64,000 bases of DNA. It comes from Lachnospiraceae bacterium. Lineage in GTDB: Bacteria; Bacillota; Clostridia; Lachnospirales; Lachnospiraceae. The stretch is from positions 85,938 to 149,937 of the forward strand of contig JAFZUW010000067.1 in NCBI GenBank assembly GCA_017618195.1, given 5' to 3'. Both the position numbers and the translations under genes were made by a program. The stretch's first letter is position 1, and each line of letters opens with the position of its first letter. The notes under the pieces were generated by a model that saw only the letters and a program-made list of their open reading frames with translations, was not told the DNA's origin and ran no database searches. This document shows, in pieces, positions 24,614-34,800 of this stretch.

Positions 24614-26260
24614 ATGAGTGATAATGTAACGAAAACGAACGAAGTTCAAAAGACGGCGGGCATTATGCCCAAGAAACTGATCCAGTTCAAGAACATCGTC
24701 AAGAAATTTGACGGTCAGCTTGTTCTGAAGGGCATCAACCTGGATATTTACGAAAATGAATTCGTTACCCTTCTCGGTCCTTCCGGCTGCGGTAAGACGA
24801 CGCTTCTTCGTATCCTCGGCGGATTTTTGGAGCCCGACGAAGGCGAAGTAATCTTCGACGGAGAGAATATCGCAAATCTGCCTCCTTATAAGAGAGACCT
24901 TAATACGGTATTCCAGAAGTATGCGCTGTTCCCGCACATGAACGTTTTCGACAACGTCGCGTTCGGCCTTAAGATCAAGAAAGAGCCGAAGGACATTATT
25001 TACCAGAAGGTTACCCGTATGCTGAAGCTTGTCGGTCTCGAGGATTTCGGTAAGCGCGGAGTTCATGAGATGTCCGGCGGACAGCAGCAGCGTGTTGCCA
25101 TTGCGCGTGCGCTTGTAAACGAGCCGAAGGTACTGCTCCTTGACGAGCCTCTCGGAGCTTTGGATGCCAAGCTTCGTAAAGGCATGCAGCGCGAATTGAA
25201 GAAGATTCAGAAGGAAGTCGGAATCACCTTCATCTTCGTAACGCATGACCAGGAAGAAGCGCTTACGATGTCCGATAAGATCGTTATCATGAAGGACGGC
25301 AACATCCAGCAGATCGGTTCCCCGACCGATATTTACAACGAGCCCGTAAACCGCTACGTTGCAAACTTCATCGGCGAGAGCAATATCGTTGACGGCATCA
25401 TGATCAAAGACCACAAGGTTATGTTTGAGGATCGTCAGTTTGACTGCGTGGATGCCGGTTTCGGGACAAATGAGAAGGTTGACGTAGTAATCCGTCCCGA
25501 GGACCTGGACATTGTTCCGGTGAAGGAAGGCAAGCTTCGCGGAATCGTACGTTCCACGCTCTTTAAGGGCGTACATTACGAGACCGTCGTTGAGACGAAG
25601 GCCGGTACGAGCATCACCGTAGAAATGGTCGTATCCGAGGACAAGCCTGTTGTCAATGAGGCTGCCGGGGAGATGATGAGTGCCAACGATTTCTATGTTG
25701 ACGCCGATGATGTTTCCGAGATGATCGAACATCCGGAAAATGCGGACGCCTTCATTATTGACCGTGCGGACGCCCAGGCATGGGATCCGACGAGCGACGA
25801 ACGTATTTCCATTACGAAGCTTGATTACGAGCTGAGCTTGAAGAACGGCCGCTATCCGGTTACGTTCCATACCGCAGCCGGAACAACCGTTACCGCAGAC
25901 ATGATCGTTCAGGAAGCAAACCGCTTCGTTGCGGAAGAGCACGGAGAGGAGATTTACGCCGTTAACTTCTTTAAGAAGGCCGATGAGATCGCAGAGAGTA
26001 TCGCTCTTGAGACCGACCTTAAGATCTGGGCTAATGCGCAGGCATATGACCTGGAAGACGGCAACCCGGTTGAGATCGTTTCCGTTGAATACGATTTCGA
26101 TCCTGCCAACGTAGCTCCGGGAAGCTATCCCGTAACCTTTAAGACCCGCGGTTATGAGTACCGTGTGGACACGACCAAGGAGACCGAGGTCGGAGCGGTA
26201 GTCGGTCTTACATTCGATCCGGAAGATCTCCACATCATGGAAAAGTCGCAGATCGGCTGA
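24614..26260 (+). CDS. potA: spermidine/putrescine ABC transporter ATPase with repeat insertion in the TOBE domain
   Basis: ATPase of the polyamine importer. Residues 22-~255 are a standard ABC domain: Walker [10 protein letters not shown], signature MSGGQQQR, Walker [14 protein letters not shown], and [18 protein letters not shown] domain starts at ~288 ([20 protein letters not shown]) and is resumed only at ~512 (GYEYRVDT to the end). Between them, ~328-511, are two tandem ~90-residue repeats, each ending in YPVTF and starting with AGT(S/T)(I/V)T. The protein is 548 residues, against ~350-380 for usual PotA. The start at 24614 has GGAGG 8 nt upstream. No frameshift is needed. Confidence 0.93.
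   Translation: MSDNVTKTNEVQKTAGIMPKKLIQFKNIVKKFDGQLVLKGINLDIYENEFVTLLGPSGCGKTTLLRILGGFLEPDEGEVIFDGENIANLPPYKRDLNTVFQKYALFPHMNVFDNVAFGLKIKKEPKDIIYQKVTRMLKLVGLEDFGKRGVHEMSGGQQQRVAIARALVNEPKVLLLDEPLGALDAKLRKGMQRELKKIQKEVGITFIFVTHDQEEALTMSDKIVIMKDGNIQQIGSPTDIYNEPVNRYVANFIGESNIVDGIMIKDHKVMFEDRQFDCVDAGFGTNEKVDVVIRPEDLDIVPVKEGKLRGIVRSTLFKGVHYETVVETKAGTSITVEMVVSEDKPVVNEAAGEMMSANDFYVDADDVSEMIEHPENADAFIIDRADAQAWDPTSDERISITKLDYELSLKNGRYPVTFHTAAGTTVTADMIVQEANRFVAEEHGEEIYAVNFFKKADEIAESIALETDLKIWANAQAYDLEDGNPVEIVSVEYDFDPANVAPGSYPVTFKTRGYEYRVDTTKETEVGAVVGLTFDPEDLHIMEKSQIG
25595..26149 (+). repeat. two tandem ~90-codon repeats inside potA
   Basis: Copy A covers codons ~328-419 and copy B ~420-511. Shared positions include AGT..T..M.V, GE, a DxF/NFF then ADxxxE, W.xAQAxD, and a closing G.YPVTF. 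The pattern is like Ig-like repeats of secreted Firmicutes proteins rather than any usual part of an ABC ATPase. Confidence 0.75.
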
Positions 26261-26276
26261 GGCAGAAAGGGATACT

Positions 26277-27107
26277 ATGAAACAGTTTCGAAGAATGACA
26301 TATCCCTACATCGTATGGGCACTGATTCTGATCGTGGCTCCGATGCTGCTGATTGTTCTGTACGCTTTTACGACCAAGGGAAATGATGTCGTTACAACAA
26401 GATTTACGCTGCATAACTTTGCGCGGTTCTTCAGCGACAGTCTGTTTCTGAAGGTGCTGCTCCGGTCCCTGAAGGTAGCGGCGATCACGACGATTGCCTG
26501 CCTGCTGCTCGGGTATTATCCGGCCTATTATATCGCCAAATGCAGTGAGACCTTTAAAATGCGCTGGGTTCTGATCATCACGTTCCCGACCTGGATCAAC
26601 ATGCTTGTGCGTACCTACGCATGGATCGGCATCCTCCAGGACGACGGAATCATCAACACGGTGCTTGGCTGGATCGGCATCGGTCCGATTCAGATGATGT
26701 ATACAGAATTTGCCGTAATCGTCGGCATGGTTTATAACTTTATTCCGTTCATGATCCTGCAGATTTATACGTCCTTAACGAAAATGGACGGAAGTCTTTT
26801 GGAGGCTGCCAATGATCTCGGAGCAAATAAGTTCCAGAGCTTCCTTCGGGTAACGCTTCCGTTGTCGCTTCCGGGAATCATCAGCGGCATCACGCTTGTA
26901 TTCCTGCCTGCGGTATCCAGTTTCTGTATTCCGAGCATGCTCGGAGGCGGACAGTACATGCTCGTCGGTAACGTTATCGAGAACTACTTTCTGCATTCCG
27001 GTGACTGGAACTTCGGAAGTGCGATTTCGATGATCATGGCAATCATTATCATTGTCTCGATGTACATCACCAAGAAGGTGGATGTAACCGAGAAGAAGGA
27101 GGCGTAA
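26277..27107 (+). CDS. potB: spermidine/putrescine ABC transporter permease PotB
   Basis: A 276-residue inner-membrane permease with six predicted helices and the EAA loop that contacts the ATPase (LLEAANDLGANKFQSFLRVTLPLSLPGI). N-terminal RRMTYPYIVWALILIVAPML is typical of PotB. It starts 16 nt after potA and ends 1 nt before potC, showing one operon with likely translational coupling. Confidence 0.94.
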   Translation: MKQFRRMTYPYIVWALILIVAPMLLIVLYAFTTKGNDVVTTRFTLHNFARFFSDSLFLKVLLRSLKVAAITTIACLLLGYYPAYYIAKCSETFKMRWVLIITFPTWINMLVRTYAWIGILQDDGIINTVLGWIGIGPIQMMYTEFAVIVGMVYNFIPFMILQIYTSLTKMDGSLLEAANDLGANKFQSFLRVTLPLSLPGIISGITLVFLPAVSSFCIPSMLGGGQYMLVGNVIENYFLHSGDWNFGSAISMIMAIIIIVSMYITKKVDVTEKKEA

Positions 27108-27108
27108 G

Positions 27109-27930
27109 ATGAAACCGAAGAAACGCATATTCGGCGGCATCCTTATGATCCTTCTTGTGATCTTTTTGTATGCGCCGATTGTTTACACAATCGTATTTTC
27201 CTTTAATTCCAGTAAGTCGCTGACAAAGTTTGCAGGCTTCTCGACCCGCTGGTTTGAGAAGATGTTAAATGACCGGACCATGATCGACGGTATCAAATAT
27301 ACCATTTTGATCGCCGTGATCGCCACGATCGTTTCCACGATCATCGGAACGCTTACCGCAATCGGCCTTTCCAAGTCCCATCGTATTCTTAAGAGCTGCG
27401 TGGAGCAGGTGAACCAGCTGCCGATGATGAACCCCGATATCGTTACGGCAATCGGCCTGTTGATGTTCTTCAGCGCGCTCCATATCAATAAGGGATTTAT
27501 GACGCTTCTGATCGCACATATTATGTTCTGTATCCCGTATGTGATCTTAAGCATTATGCCGAAGCTTCGCTCCCTTGACCCGAACCTTGCGGAAGCCGCC
27601 ATGGACCTCGGTGCAACACCGATGCGCACGCTTGTTTCGGTTATTATTCCGCAGATCATGCCGGGTATCATTTCCGGCGCCCTGATTGCGTTTACAATGT
27701 CATTCGATGACTTTGTAATATCGTACTTCGCGACCGGCAACGGCGTGAACAACATTTCCATCGTCGTTTACACGATGCGAAAGAGAACCAATCCTTCCAT
27801 CAATGCGCTTTCCACGGTTGTTATCGTGCTGATCACGCTCGGCCTGATCATCTACAATGTGATCTCGGCCATAAACGCAAAGCGCCGCGAACGCGAAGAA
27901 GCGCGCCTTAGGGCGGAGATGACGGATTGA
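27109..27930 (+). CDS. potC: spermidine/putrescine ABC transporter permease PotC
   Basis: The second permease, 273 residues, with six helices and the EAA motif LAEAAMDLGATPMRTLVSVIIPQIMPGI; the SFDDFVISYFATG stretch is characteristic of PotC. GGAGG of its ribosome binding site lies inside the end of potB. The C terminus is charged (AKRREREEARLRAEMTD). Confidence 0.94.
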   Translation: MKPKKRIFGGILMILLVIFLYAPIVYTIVFSFNSSKSLTKFAGFSTRWFEKMLNDRTMIDGIKYTILIAVIATIVSTIIGTLTAIGLSKSHRILKSCVEQVNQLPMMNPDIVTAIGLLMFFSALHINKGFMTLLIAHIMFCIPYVILSIMPKLRSLDPNLAEAAMDLGATPMRTLVSVIIPQIMPGIISGALIAFTMSFDDFVISYFATGNGVNNISIVVYTMRKRTNPSINALSTVVIVLITLGLIIYNVISAINAKRREREEARLRAEMTD

Positions 27931-28008
27931 TTAAAAAGGCAATTTCATATGCCGCTCACACTGTCAGAACCGGGCAAGACCCTGTTCCAAATATTCGGAG
28001 GTATAAGA

Positions 28009-29058
28009 ATGAAGAAAGCTATTGTAATGGTTTCCCTTGTCGTGATTGCCATGCTTGCAATGACCGGCTGCGGAAAGAAGAAAGAAAAACTGAAGTTGTT
28101 CCTTCCCGGCGAGTATCTCGGGGAAAATGTTATCGCTGACTTTGAAAAAGAGTATAACTGTCAGGTTATCATTGAGAACTTTGACTCCAACGAGTCTATG
28201 TACACCAAGCTTCAGGCCGGAGACAAATACGATGTATTGATCCCGTCCGATTACACGATTGAGCGCCTTTTGAAGGAAAATTATCTTCAGAAGCTCGATA
28301 AGGATGCAATCACGAACATGGGCAATCTTGCCGATCAGGTGAAGAACCTTTCCTTTGACCCTGACAATGATTATTCCATTCCTTATTTCTGGGGCACCGT
28401 AGGTATCATCTACAACAAGAAGAACGTGCCTTTGTCCGACCTTGAGGCTGAGGGCTTCGCAATCTTTAAGAATCCGAAGTACAAGGACCGCGTTTATATG
28501 TATGATTCCGCACGTGACGGCTTCATGATCGCTTTAAAGACGCTTGGCTATTCCTGCAACACCGAGGATGACGCAGAGATCGAAGAGGCATACAACTGGC
28601 TGATCGAGATGAACAAGACGACGAAGCCTGTATATGTTACCGACGAAGTTATCGACAACATGAAGGCTGAGCGTATGGATCTCGCAATCGTTTATTCCGG
28701 AGACGCCGTTGATATCATCAGCGAGAACCCGAACATGGGTTACTATACGCCTGCTTGCGGCACCAATGTGTGGTATGATTCCATGGTTATTCCGAAGAAT
28801 GCCGAGAATCCGGAACTTGCCAACAAGTTTATCAACTTCATGCTGAACTATGACCAGTGCATGGACGGAACCGAGACCGTAGGATATACCTCTCCGAACA
28901 AGGACGTCCTTGCAAAGGTAACCGCTGCCGATGGTGAATATGCGGACAACGAGGCTTATCTGCCACGTACTTATGAGAAGGATGAGATTTTCCACGACAA
29001 TGAGAACCTGAGAAAGAAGCTCGGCGAGCTTTGGATCAAGGTTGTTGCAACGAACTAG
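28009..29058 (+). CDS. potD: spermidine/putrescine-binding lipoprotein PotD
   Basis: Extracellular polyamine-binding subunit. A lipobox LAMTGC puts the lipidated cysteine at residue 21. The mature part has PotD/PotF blocks: FDSNESMYTKLQAGDKYDVL, VPSD-like IPSDYTIERLL, PYFWGTVGIIYN, and SGDAVDI. The start at 28009 has CGGAGG 9 nt upstream; an earlier in-frame ATG would spoil the signal peptide. Last gene of the operon, followed by a terminator. Confidence 0.93.
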   Translation: MKKAIVMVSLVVIAMLAMTGCGKKKEKLKLFLPGEYLGENVIADFEKEYNCQVIIENFDSNESMYTKLQAGDKYDVLIPSDYTIERLLKENYLQKLDKDAITNMGNLADQVKNLSFDPDNDYSIPYFWGTVGIIYNKKNVPLSDLEAEGFAIFKNPKYKDRVYMYDSARDGFMIALKTLGYSCNTEDDAEIEEAYNWLIEMNKTTKPVYVTDEVIDNMKAERMDLAIVYSGDAVDIISENPNMGYYTPACGTNVWYDSMVIPKNAENPELANKFINFMLNYDQCMDGTETVGYTSPNKDVLAKVTAADGEYADNEAYLPRTYEKDEIFHDNENLRKKLGELWIKVVATN

Positions 29059-29085
29059 TCCGGTTAATTGATAACGCTTTATGAA

Positions 29086-29127
29086 AAGGAATCCTTTGTG
29101 CGGCTGCATGAAGGATTCTTTTTTTGT
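29086..29127 (+). terminator. terminator of the pot operon
   Basis: AAGGAATCCTT (from 29086) pairs with AAGGATTCTT around a 14-nt loop, then seven Ts. Confidence 0.8.
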
Positions 29128-29202
29128 GCACGAATCGGAACATGTATCATTTCCCCAGGGCGGAAAAGGAAAGGTTTTATGCACTGTTTTTACTCACAGC
29201 GG

Positions 29203-29231
29203 TTGCATTTGGCTCTTTTTGGATGTATGAT
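29203..29231 (+). promoter_or_regulatory. sigma-A promoter of the 29295 gene
   Basis: TTGCAT, 17 nt, TATGAT, 63 nt before the start of the small HTH gene. Confidence 0.65.
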
Positions 29232-29294
29232 TAGAGTATTAAAGTTTTTTGCACATGAGTATAGTAATCAGTAATTCGGAACGGATGGTGGAGC

Positions 29295-29729
29295 ATGAAG
29301 AACAAGGATTCTCTCAATACCCAGATGATGAATGAGAAACTGAAAGGGGATACTTTTCCGCAGGAATGGGAAGAATTCCTGGACGACGACATCCGTTCTT
29401 TTTTTGATGAGCTTCTGTACGAGACCGGACAGAAGAAGAGCGAGATTATTCAAAAAGCCAATATCGCCCGTACCTACGGCTACCAGCTTATGGAAGGACG
29501 CCGCAAGGGAAAGCGCGACTATTATATCCTGATCGCGATCGCAATGGGGCTTGATTTAAAAACTACACAGCGCATGCTCGCGGTCACGCAGTGCGGCGGA
29601 CTCCATTCCCTGATCAAACGGGACGCCGCGATCATATTTGCCATCAATCATCAATACGACATTCAGAAGACGTATGAGTTCATGAGCGCGCTCGAACTTG
29701 AGCCGCTCGATGACGGTTCCGAACTGTAA
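29295..29729 (+). CDS. small helix-turn-helix protein, likely regulator of the kinase locus
   Basis: A 144-residue protein. Residues ~38-85 resemble an XRE-like helix-turn-helix (ELLYETGQKKSEIIQKANI, YGYQLMEGRRKGKRDYYILI), followed by an all-helical tail with a conserved-looking LHSLIKRDAAIIFAINH. Proteins of this kind are found beside Ser/Thr kinase genes in Clostridia, to my knowledge. It has its own promoter and heads the locus that contains the glycosyltransferase-kinase fusion. The operator and target are unknown. Confidence 0.65.
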   Translation: MKNKDSLNTQMMNEKLKGDTFPQEWEEFLDDDIRSFFDELLYETGQKKSEIIQKANIARTYGYQLMEGRRKGKRDYYILIAIAMGLDLKTTQRMLAVTQCGGLHSLIKRDAAIIFAINHQYDIQKTYEFMSALELEPLDDGSEL

Positions 29730-29866
29730 TTCCCGATTTTTGAAAAATTTTACATTTGTATGCAAATAGCAAACCGATGCCGAAAGTTCTCATGGTATAA
29801 ACATGTCAGAATCCGTTACGGATGACTGTTAAGAAACAGCAAATCAAACATCAGGAGGGTTAAGAA

Positions 29867-30523
29867 ATGTCAATGAACAACGAAGGTTATACGGTTAATG
29901 AAATGAATGCAGGTACCGCGGATGCGTATTACGCGCCGGCAAAGGTTAAGGCGAACGGAACCTATATGGTTGTCCCGAAACAGGGATACGGTTCAGACGT
30001 GTTCGGCGTTCTGATCAGCGTTGGTCTGATCTTCGGAGGCTTAAGCGGACAGTTTGTTCTGCGCGGAACGCAGAGCAGCTCGGCGCTTGTTGTTGCCGGA
30101 TTTATCTTTCTGGTTATCGATATCATCGGAATCATTATGAAATCCAAAAAGCGCTCGGAGTTCAATGCCCGTATTTCGAAGATGCACCGCGAAGAAGACG
30201 AGGTGCTCAGAAACTCCAGACAGCTTGAAAACGAGATCCCTGTTAAGGTCGCTTATGACAAGAGCCAGTCGATCCTGCTCTTTAATCCCGCGGTTAACGG
30301 CGTATCGTTAAAGAAGAACGTCAAAGGATACGTTTACGAGGGAACGCTCAACCGTCAGAGAAACATCCTGAATTTCGAAGCGCTTGACCTGACCGTCGTA
30401 TTTGACGTTAAGGATGCAAATGAGATCGTATTTACGCTTGTGAATGATAAAAGAGATTACAGCGTTGTGCTTCCGTCCAATGCGGAACTGGTTGCAACAG
30501 GCGTGAACGTAAGAGAATTCTGA
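29867..30523 (+). CDS. small membrane protein of unknown function
   Basis: 218 residues: an N-terminal ~40 polar residues, two hydrophobic helices (FGVLISVGLIFGGLSGQFVL and SALVVAGFIFLVIDIIGIIM), then a charged linker and a ~110-residue soluble domain with beta-strand character. GGAGGG precedes the ATG. It is 30 nt upstream of the lipoprotein gene and probably in its operon. No family is recognised. Confidence 0.7.
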   Translation: MSMNNEGYTVNEMNAGTADAYYAPAKVKANGTYMVVPKQGYGSDVFGVLISVGLIFGGLSGQFVLRGTQSSSALVVAGFIFLVIDIIGIIMKSKKRSEFNARISKMHREEDEVLRNSRQLENEIPVKVAYDKSQSILLFNPAVNGVSLKKNVKGYVYEGTLNRQRNILNFEALDLTVVFDVKDANEIVFTLVNDKRDYSVVLPSNAELVATGVNVREF

Positions 30524-30552
30524 TCGAATACTTATAGAAAGTTGGTTATCGT

Positions 30553-31806
30553 ATGAAAAAATCCGTTAAGAAAATGCGCCGGTGCCTGAGCCTTATACTG
30601 ATTCTCGCGCTGTGCCTTTGCGGGTGCCGAAGCAAAAAGGATATTAAGCCGAACGCGGAAGAAATATCGGAGAAATTCTCCGCGGCAGGGTTCCTTGCGT
30701 CGCTCGTGGAAGAAACGAAAGGATTCATCGGAAGTGACGACAAATCCGACCAGGCTTATCTTTATGACAATGCCATCGCCCTTTACGCGCTTTGCGAGGT
30801 CGGTGCGGTATGGCATGTCGAGAAGCTGGCGGATGCGATCGTATTTGCCCAGGAGCATGACCGGACGTTTCATGACGGACGTCTTCGTAACGTGTACCTG
30901 TGCGGTGATCCGACCGTTGATTCCGGCTATTCGGTAACCGGCGGAACGGTTCCGCTTCCGGGCTTCTGGTCGAACGGCAAATGGCTCGAGGATTACTATG
31001 CGGTTTCCACGTCGACCGGCAACATGGCCTGGACGATACTTGCTCTGTGCAGGGCTTCGAAGGTCGTTTCCGAGGAGAAACGGGACAAATACATCAACTC
31101 AGCCAAGAATGCGGCAGGCTTCCTTCTCGGACTCAATTCTCAGACCGGAGGATTTACCGCGGGTTATGAAGGCTGGGACAAGGAACAGCAGAAGGTTACT
31201 TACAAGTCGACGGAGCATAACATTGCGGTTTATGCGGCGCTTTCGGTTCTTGCGGATATGTTGGAGGAGAAGGAGCCCAAGCTTGCCGAAGAGTATAAGA
31301 TGGGTGCGGATTCGGCTTACAGGTTTATCCTTTCGATGTATGATCCCGAGCTCGGATGCTTCTATACCGGAACCGAAACGGACGGTGAAACGGCCAATGT
31401 CGGCGTCATCCCGATCGATGCATCGGCACTTTCAATCCTTGTGCTCGGCAACCTGTGCCCGGACGCAGAGGCAACGACTGCATTTATCAAAAAGAACATC
31501 GCTGTCGGCGCCGGCTATGATTTCAGCGCCGGCGATCTGGACGGAATCTGGAACGAAGGAACCGCACAGATGGCTCTTTGCTACTGGAAACTGTCCATGA
31601 ATGAAGAATATAATGCCACAATGGGATTTTTGAAGACGCAGGAATACAAGAGCGGCGGAATTCCGGCTGCGGACCGCGACGGCGTGTCGACCGGCTTTGT
31701 ATTAAGCGGAACCAACAATCTCTGGGAGTATGACAACACGTTAAGCATCGGGGCGACCGGCTGGTATGCGCTTGCCCAGGTGAAAGTGAACCCTTTGGAA
31801 CGATAA
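30553..31806 (+). CDS. lipoprotein with six-hairpin glycosidase-like fold
   Basis: 417 residues with a lipobox ending LCGC (Cys25), so exported and membrane-anchored. The body is a series of helical hairpins with short conserved tips (YDNAIALYAL, TGNMAWTILALCRA, TEHNIAVYAALSVLA, GIWNEGTAQMALCYW, TLSIGATGWYALAQ), the pattern of alpha/alpha six-barrel glycoside-active proteins. The acidic residues at the tips could be catalytic, but no family or substrate can be named. It ends 10 nt before the glycosyltransferase-kinase gene, which suggests a role on the polymer made by that enzyme. Its ribosome binding site is weak. Confidence 0.72.
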   Translation: MKKSVKKMRRCLSLILILALCLCGCRSKKDIKPNAEEISEKFSAAGFLASLVEETKGFIGSDDKSDQAYLYDNAIALYALCEVGAVWHVEKLADAIVFAQEHDRTFHDGRLRNVYLCGDPTVDSGYSVTGGTVPLPGFWSNGKWLEDYYAVSTSTGNMAWTILALCRASKVVSEEKRDKYINSAKNAAGFLLGLNSQTGGFTAGYEGWDKEQQKVTYKSTEHNIAVYAALSVLADMLEEKEPKLAEEYKMGADSAYRFILSMYDPELGCFYTGTETDGETANVGVIPIDASALSILVLGNLCPDAEATTAFIKKNIAVGAGYDFSAGDLDGIWNEGTAQMALCYWKLSMNEEYNATMGFLKTQEYKSGGIPAADRDGVSTGFVLSGTNNLWEYDNTLSIGATGWYALAQVKVNPLER

Positions 31807-31816
31807 CGGTATTTTT

Positions 31817-34800
31817 ATGAGTAAAAAGAAGAAACCCGAAAAAAATATACCGGCCTATCTCGGCAACATGGTTTGCGGAGTTCGTCCCCAGGTAACGGGT
31901 TTGCTCATCAATGCGCTGATTCATATCGGAATATTTGTTGTATACGGCGCGCCGCTCCAGCAGCTGTGGCGCTTCATCCTTTCCTTTTTCTTCTTCATAT
32001 ATCCCTGTTCTTATGTAACGGACATCCTCTGGTCGCTGCGCCCTTCGGTTCGAAGTGTGCTGATCGGAGAGACGCTCATTAACCGTAAGAACTATATGAA
32101 TGCACCGAGAAGGGAGGTGAAAGCGTCCGACCTTCTGCCGGTTACGGTAAGCATACCCGTTTATACCGAGGAGAATTCCGTAATTTTCGAAACCGTAAGG
32201 AAAAGTCTTTGCGCGGTCCGGAGTTATCGCGAATACAGTCATTGTGAAGCAAACGTGCTTGTTTCCGAGGACGGCCTAGCGCCGCTTCTCGGCGGTGTTG
32301 TCACCCGCGACATTGCGGAAAATGTGCTGATGCGGTTCCTGAAAGACCCGGATAGCCTTTCCGAAAAGGAGAGGAAGGCGGCCGAACGGATCCGTTTCTA
32401 CCGGGAGAACAATGTCGGATTTATCGCAAGACCGCAAAAAGGGCGCAAAGGTCTCTTTAAAAAGGCTTCCAATCTGAATTATTCCCTTCGTTTCGGAGAC
32501 TATCAGGAAAGAGAATACCGCAGCAATGATCCGGACGACCTGCTTTCCCTCGGATATGCGGAAGGAGACTACCGGACGCATGAGATCATACTCCTTTTAG
32601 ACAAGGATTCCGGCGTCAAGGAAGGCGTCATCGAAGCAATCCTTCCGGAATTCGGCCTTGATGAGCGGCTTGCGTACGTTCAGTGCGCGACCGACACGAT
32701 CAATCTGAAAGAAAACTATTATTCCCGCGCGACAGGACATCTTACAAACGATCTTTTTCATTATATCTGGCCCGGGAAGGCCCTGCAGGGATTCTTCGTT
32801 CCGCTTGTCGGACATAACGTGTTCCTAAGAAAGAGCATTCTCGAAAAATGCGGCCGCTGGGCCGAGGATAAGGTTTCCGAAGACTATGATCTTGCGATCC
32901 GTCTTTACGGAATGGGATATCACGGCAAATACGCCAAAATCCCCGGTTTGGAGTTTACCGAATATACGAGTACGAATTTCGAAGAGGAGACCGGAAAGCA
33001 GCGCCGTTACGCATACGGGCTGATGGAGATGGTATTTGACGGCACCATGAAGGGAAATGTGCGGCCGTGCGACCGCTTCTTCATGTTCCTCTATTTCTTC
33101 TCGATCGTAAACCAGATCATGCTTCTGCCGACGGTATTTATTGAGTGTTATTTCGGCAATATTCATCTGCTTTGGGCAGGGTTCCTTGTCTGCGACGCGT
33201 GCTTCATTTTATCGCCGTGGCTCCGCTCGATCATTATGGGACGGAAGCTTCCGAAGGAGCACCGCACGAGAATCGTTTATACGCTTGAGCTTGCGATATC
33301 GTTTATCAGTCATTCCCTTTCGGTCTTTCTCGGAGCAATGGGATGGGTGATCAACAAGCTGAAGCGCAGAAAGAAAGGTTTCCCTTCGACGCGAGTCGGA
33401 GAGAACGACCGTGGATTGCTGGCCGGACTCAGCCTGATCTTCGGATACATCAAGGGAACATGGCTGTTCCTGCCGGTTGCCGCGCTCTGCGTGGACCGCA
33501 GCATGTATGTTATCACGAGGCGAGGAATCGGCACCGAATCTAGAATTGCTTATTGTTTTATCTTCTTCAGTATGGTATTGACGCCGGTTCTGTTTACGCC
33601 TCCCCTTTATGCATGGGGAAGCGGCGAACGGAAGGCGAAACGCATCCAAGCGATGCTTAAGAATCCGAGTAAGGGGTGGACTATGACGGGACCCGTTCCG
33701 GAAGTCGTTGAGACTGCCGCCGAAAAATCATTGGAAGACGACGTTGCCGCGTTTCTTCAAAGCTACGGAGCGGGACTTGAGGACGAAGTGCGCCGTTCCG
33801 CGATCCCTGAGGAGATTACATCCAGATATACGGTGACAGGATGCCTGAAAAAGGATGAGCAGGGCAAGAAGGAAACTTACTTCTTAAAGCGTATCGCGGA
33901 TGATGCGCCCGCGATCCTTCGGATTACGAGAGATTATAAGCCCGAGGATGCGCTTGAAGAGGCAAGGATCCTTGAGAGCCTTGACCATCCGGGAATCCCG
34001 AAAGTATACGCTTCGTTTGAAAAGGACGGCGGACATTACATGATCCGCGAATTCATCGAAGGAAAGACGCTTGATGAGATTGTCCGCGCAAAGGGAACGC
34101 TTTCGGAAAGCGACATTTATGCGGTTACGTCCGAACTGACCGGCATATTAAAGTATCTGCATCATCAGACGCCGCCGGTGATCCATCGGGACATCAAACC
34201 GCAGAATATCGTTCTTGCGAAAGACGGAAGCATCAATCTGATCGATTTCGGTATCGCGAGAGTGCATAAATCCGGGCAGCGCCAGGATACTTCCATCGTG
34301 CTGACGCTTGATTATGCGCCGCCGGAGCAGTACGGTTTTGACCAGTCCTCGCCGGTTACGGATATCTATTCACTCGGCGTCGTAATGCTTTTCCTTGCGA
34401 CCGGTCAGGCATCAAAACCGGATCTTGAATCGGAGATCATCAGCCCGAAGCTTCGGAATCTGATCCGGAGATGCATCGCATTTGACCCGAGAGACCGTAT
34501 CCAGAAGGTCGAGGAGATCGAAGCAGTCATCGATCAGAACAAGCGGAACAGGATTAAATATATCCGCAGAACGGCCGTGCTTGCAGCGGCAGCCTTTCTC
34601 ACGGTTGTCGGTTCGTATTTCGGCGGACGGCTGATCGGGCAGGCGGAAGGAAAGAAGGCCGGAACCCGGCAGGGCTATGACGGAGGCTATGTGAGCGGCT
34701 ACCAAAGCGTTCCGATCTACAGCCTCGGCGAACGCACAGCGCATCCGGAGAACGGAAACGTTCCCGAGAACATGCTTGTAAACGGCGGAGCGTATGCTTT

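Noticed and set aside
24506-26233. 575-codon open frame antisense to potA
   Set aside because: Shadow of a long, well-supported gene; no recognisable motif or ribosome binding site.
27949-28008. Upstream ATG as the start of potD
   Set aside because: It adds 20 residues before a perfect lipoprotein signal, and the downstream ATG has the CGGAGG site.
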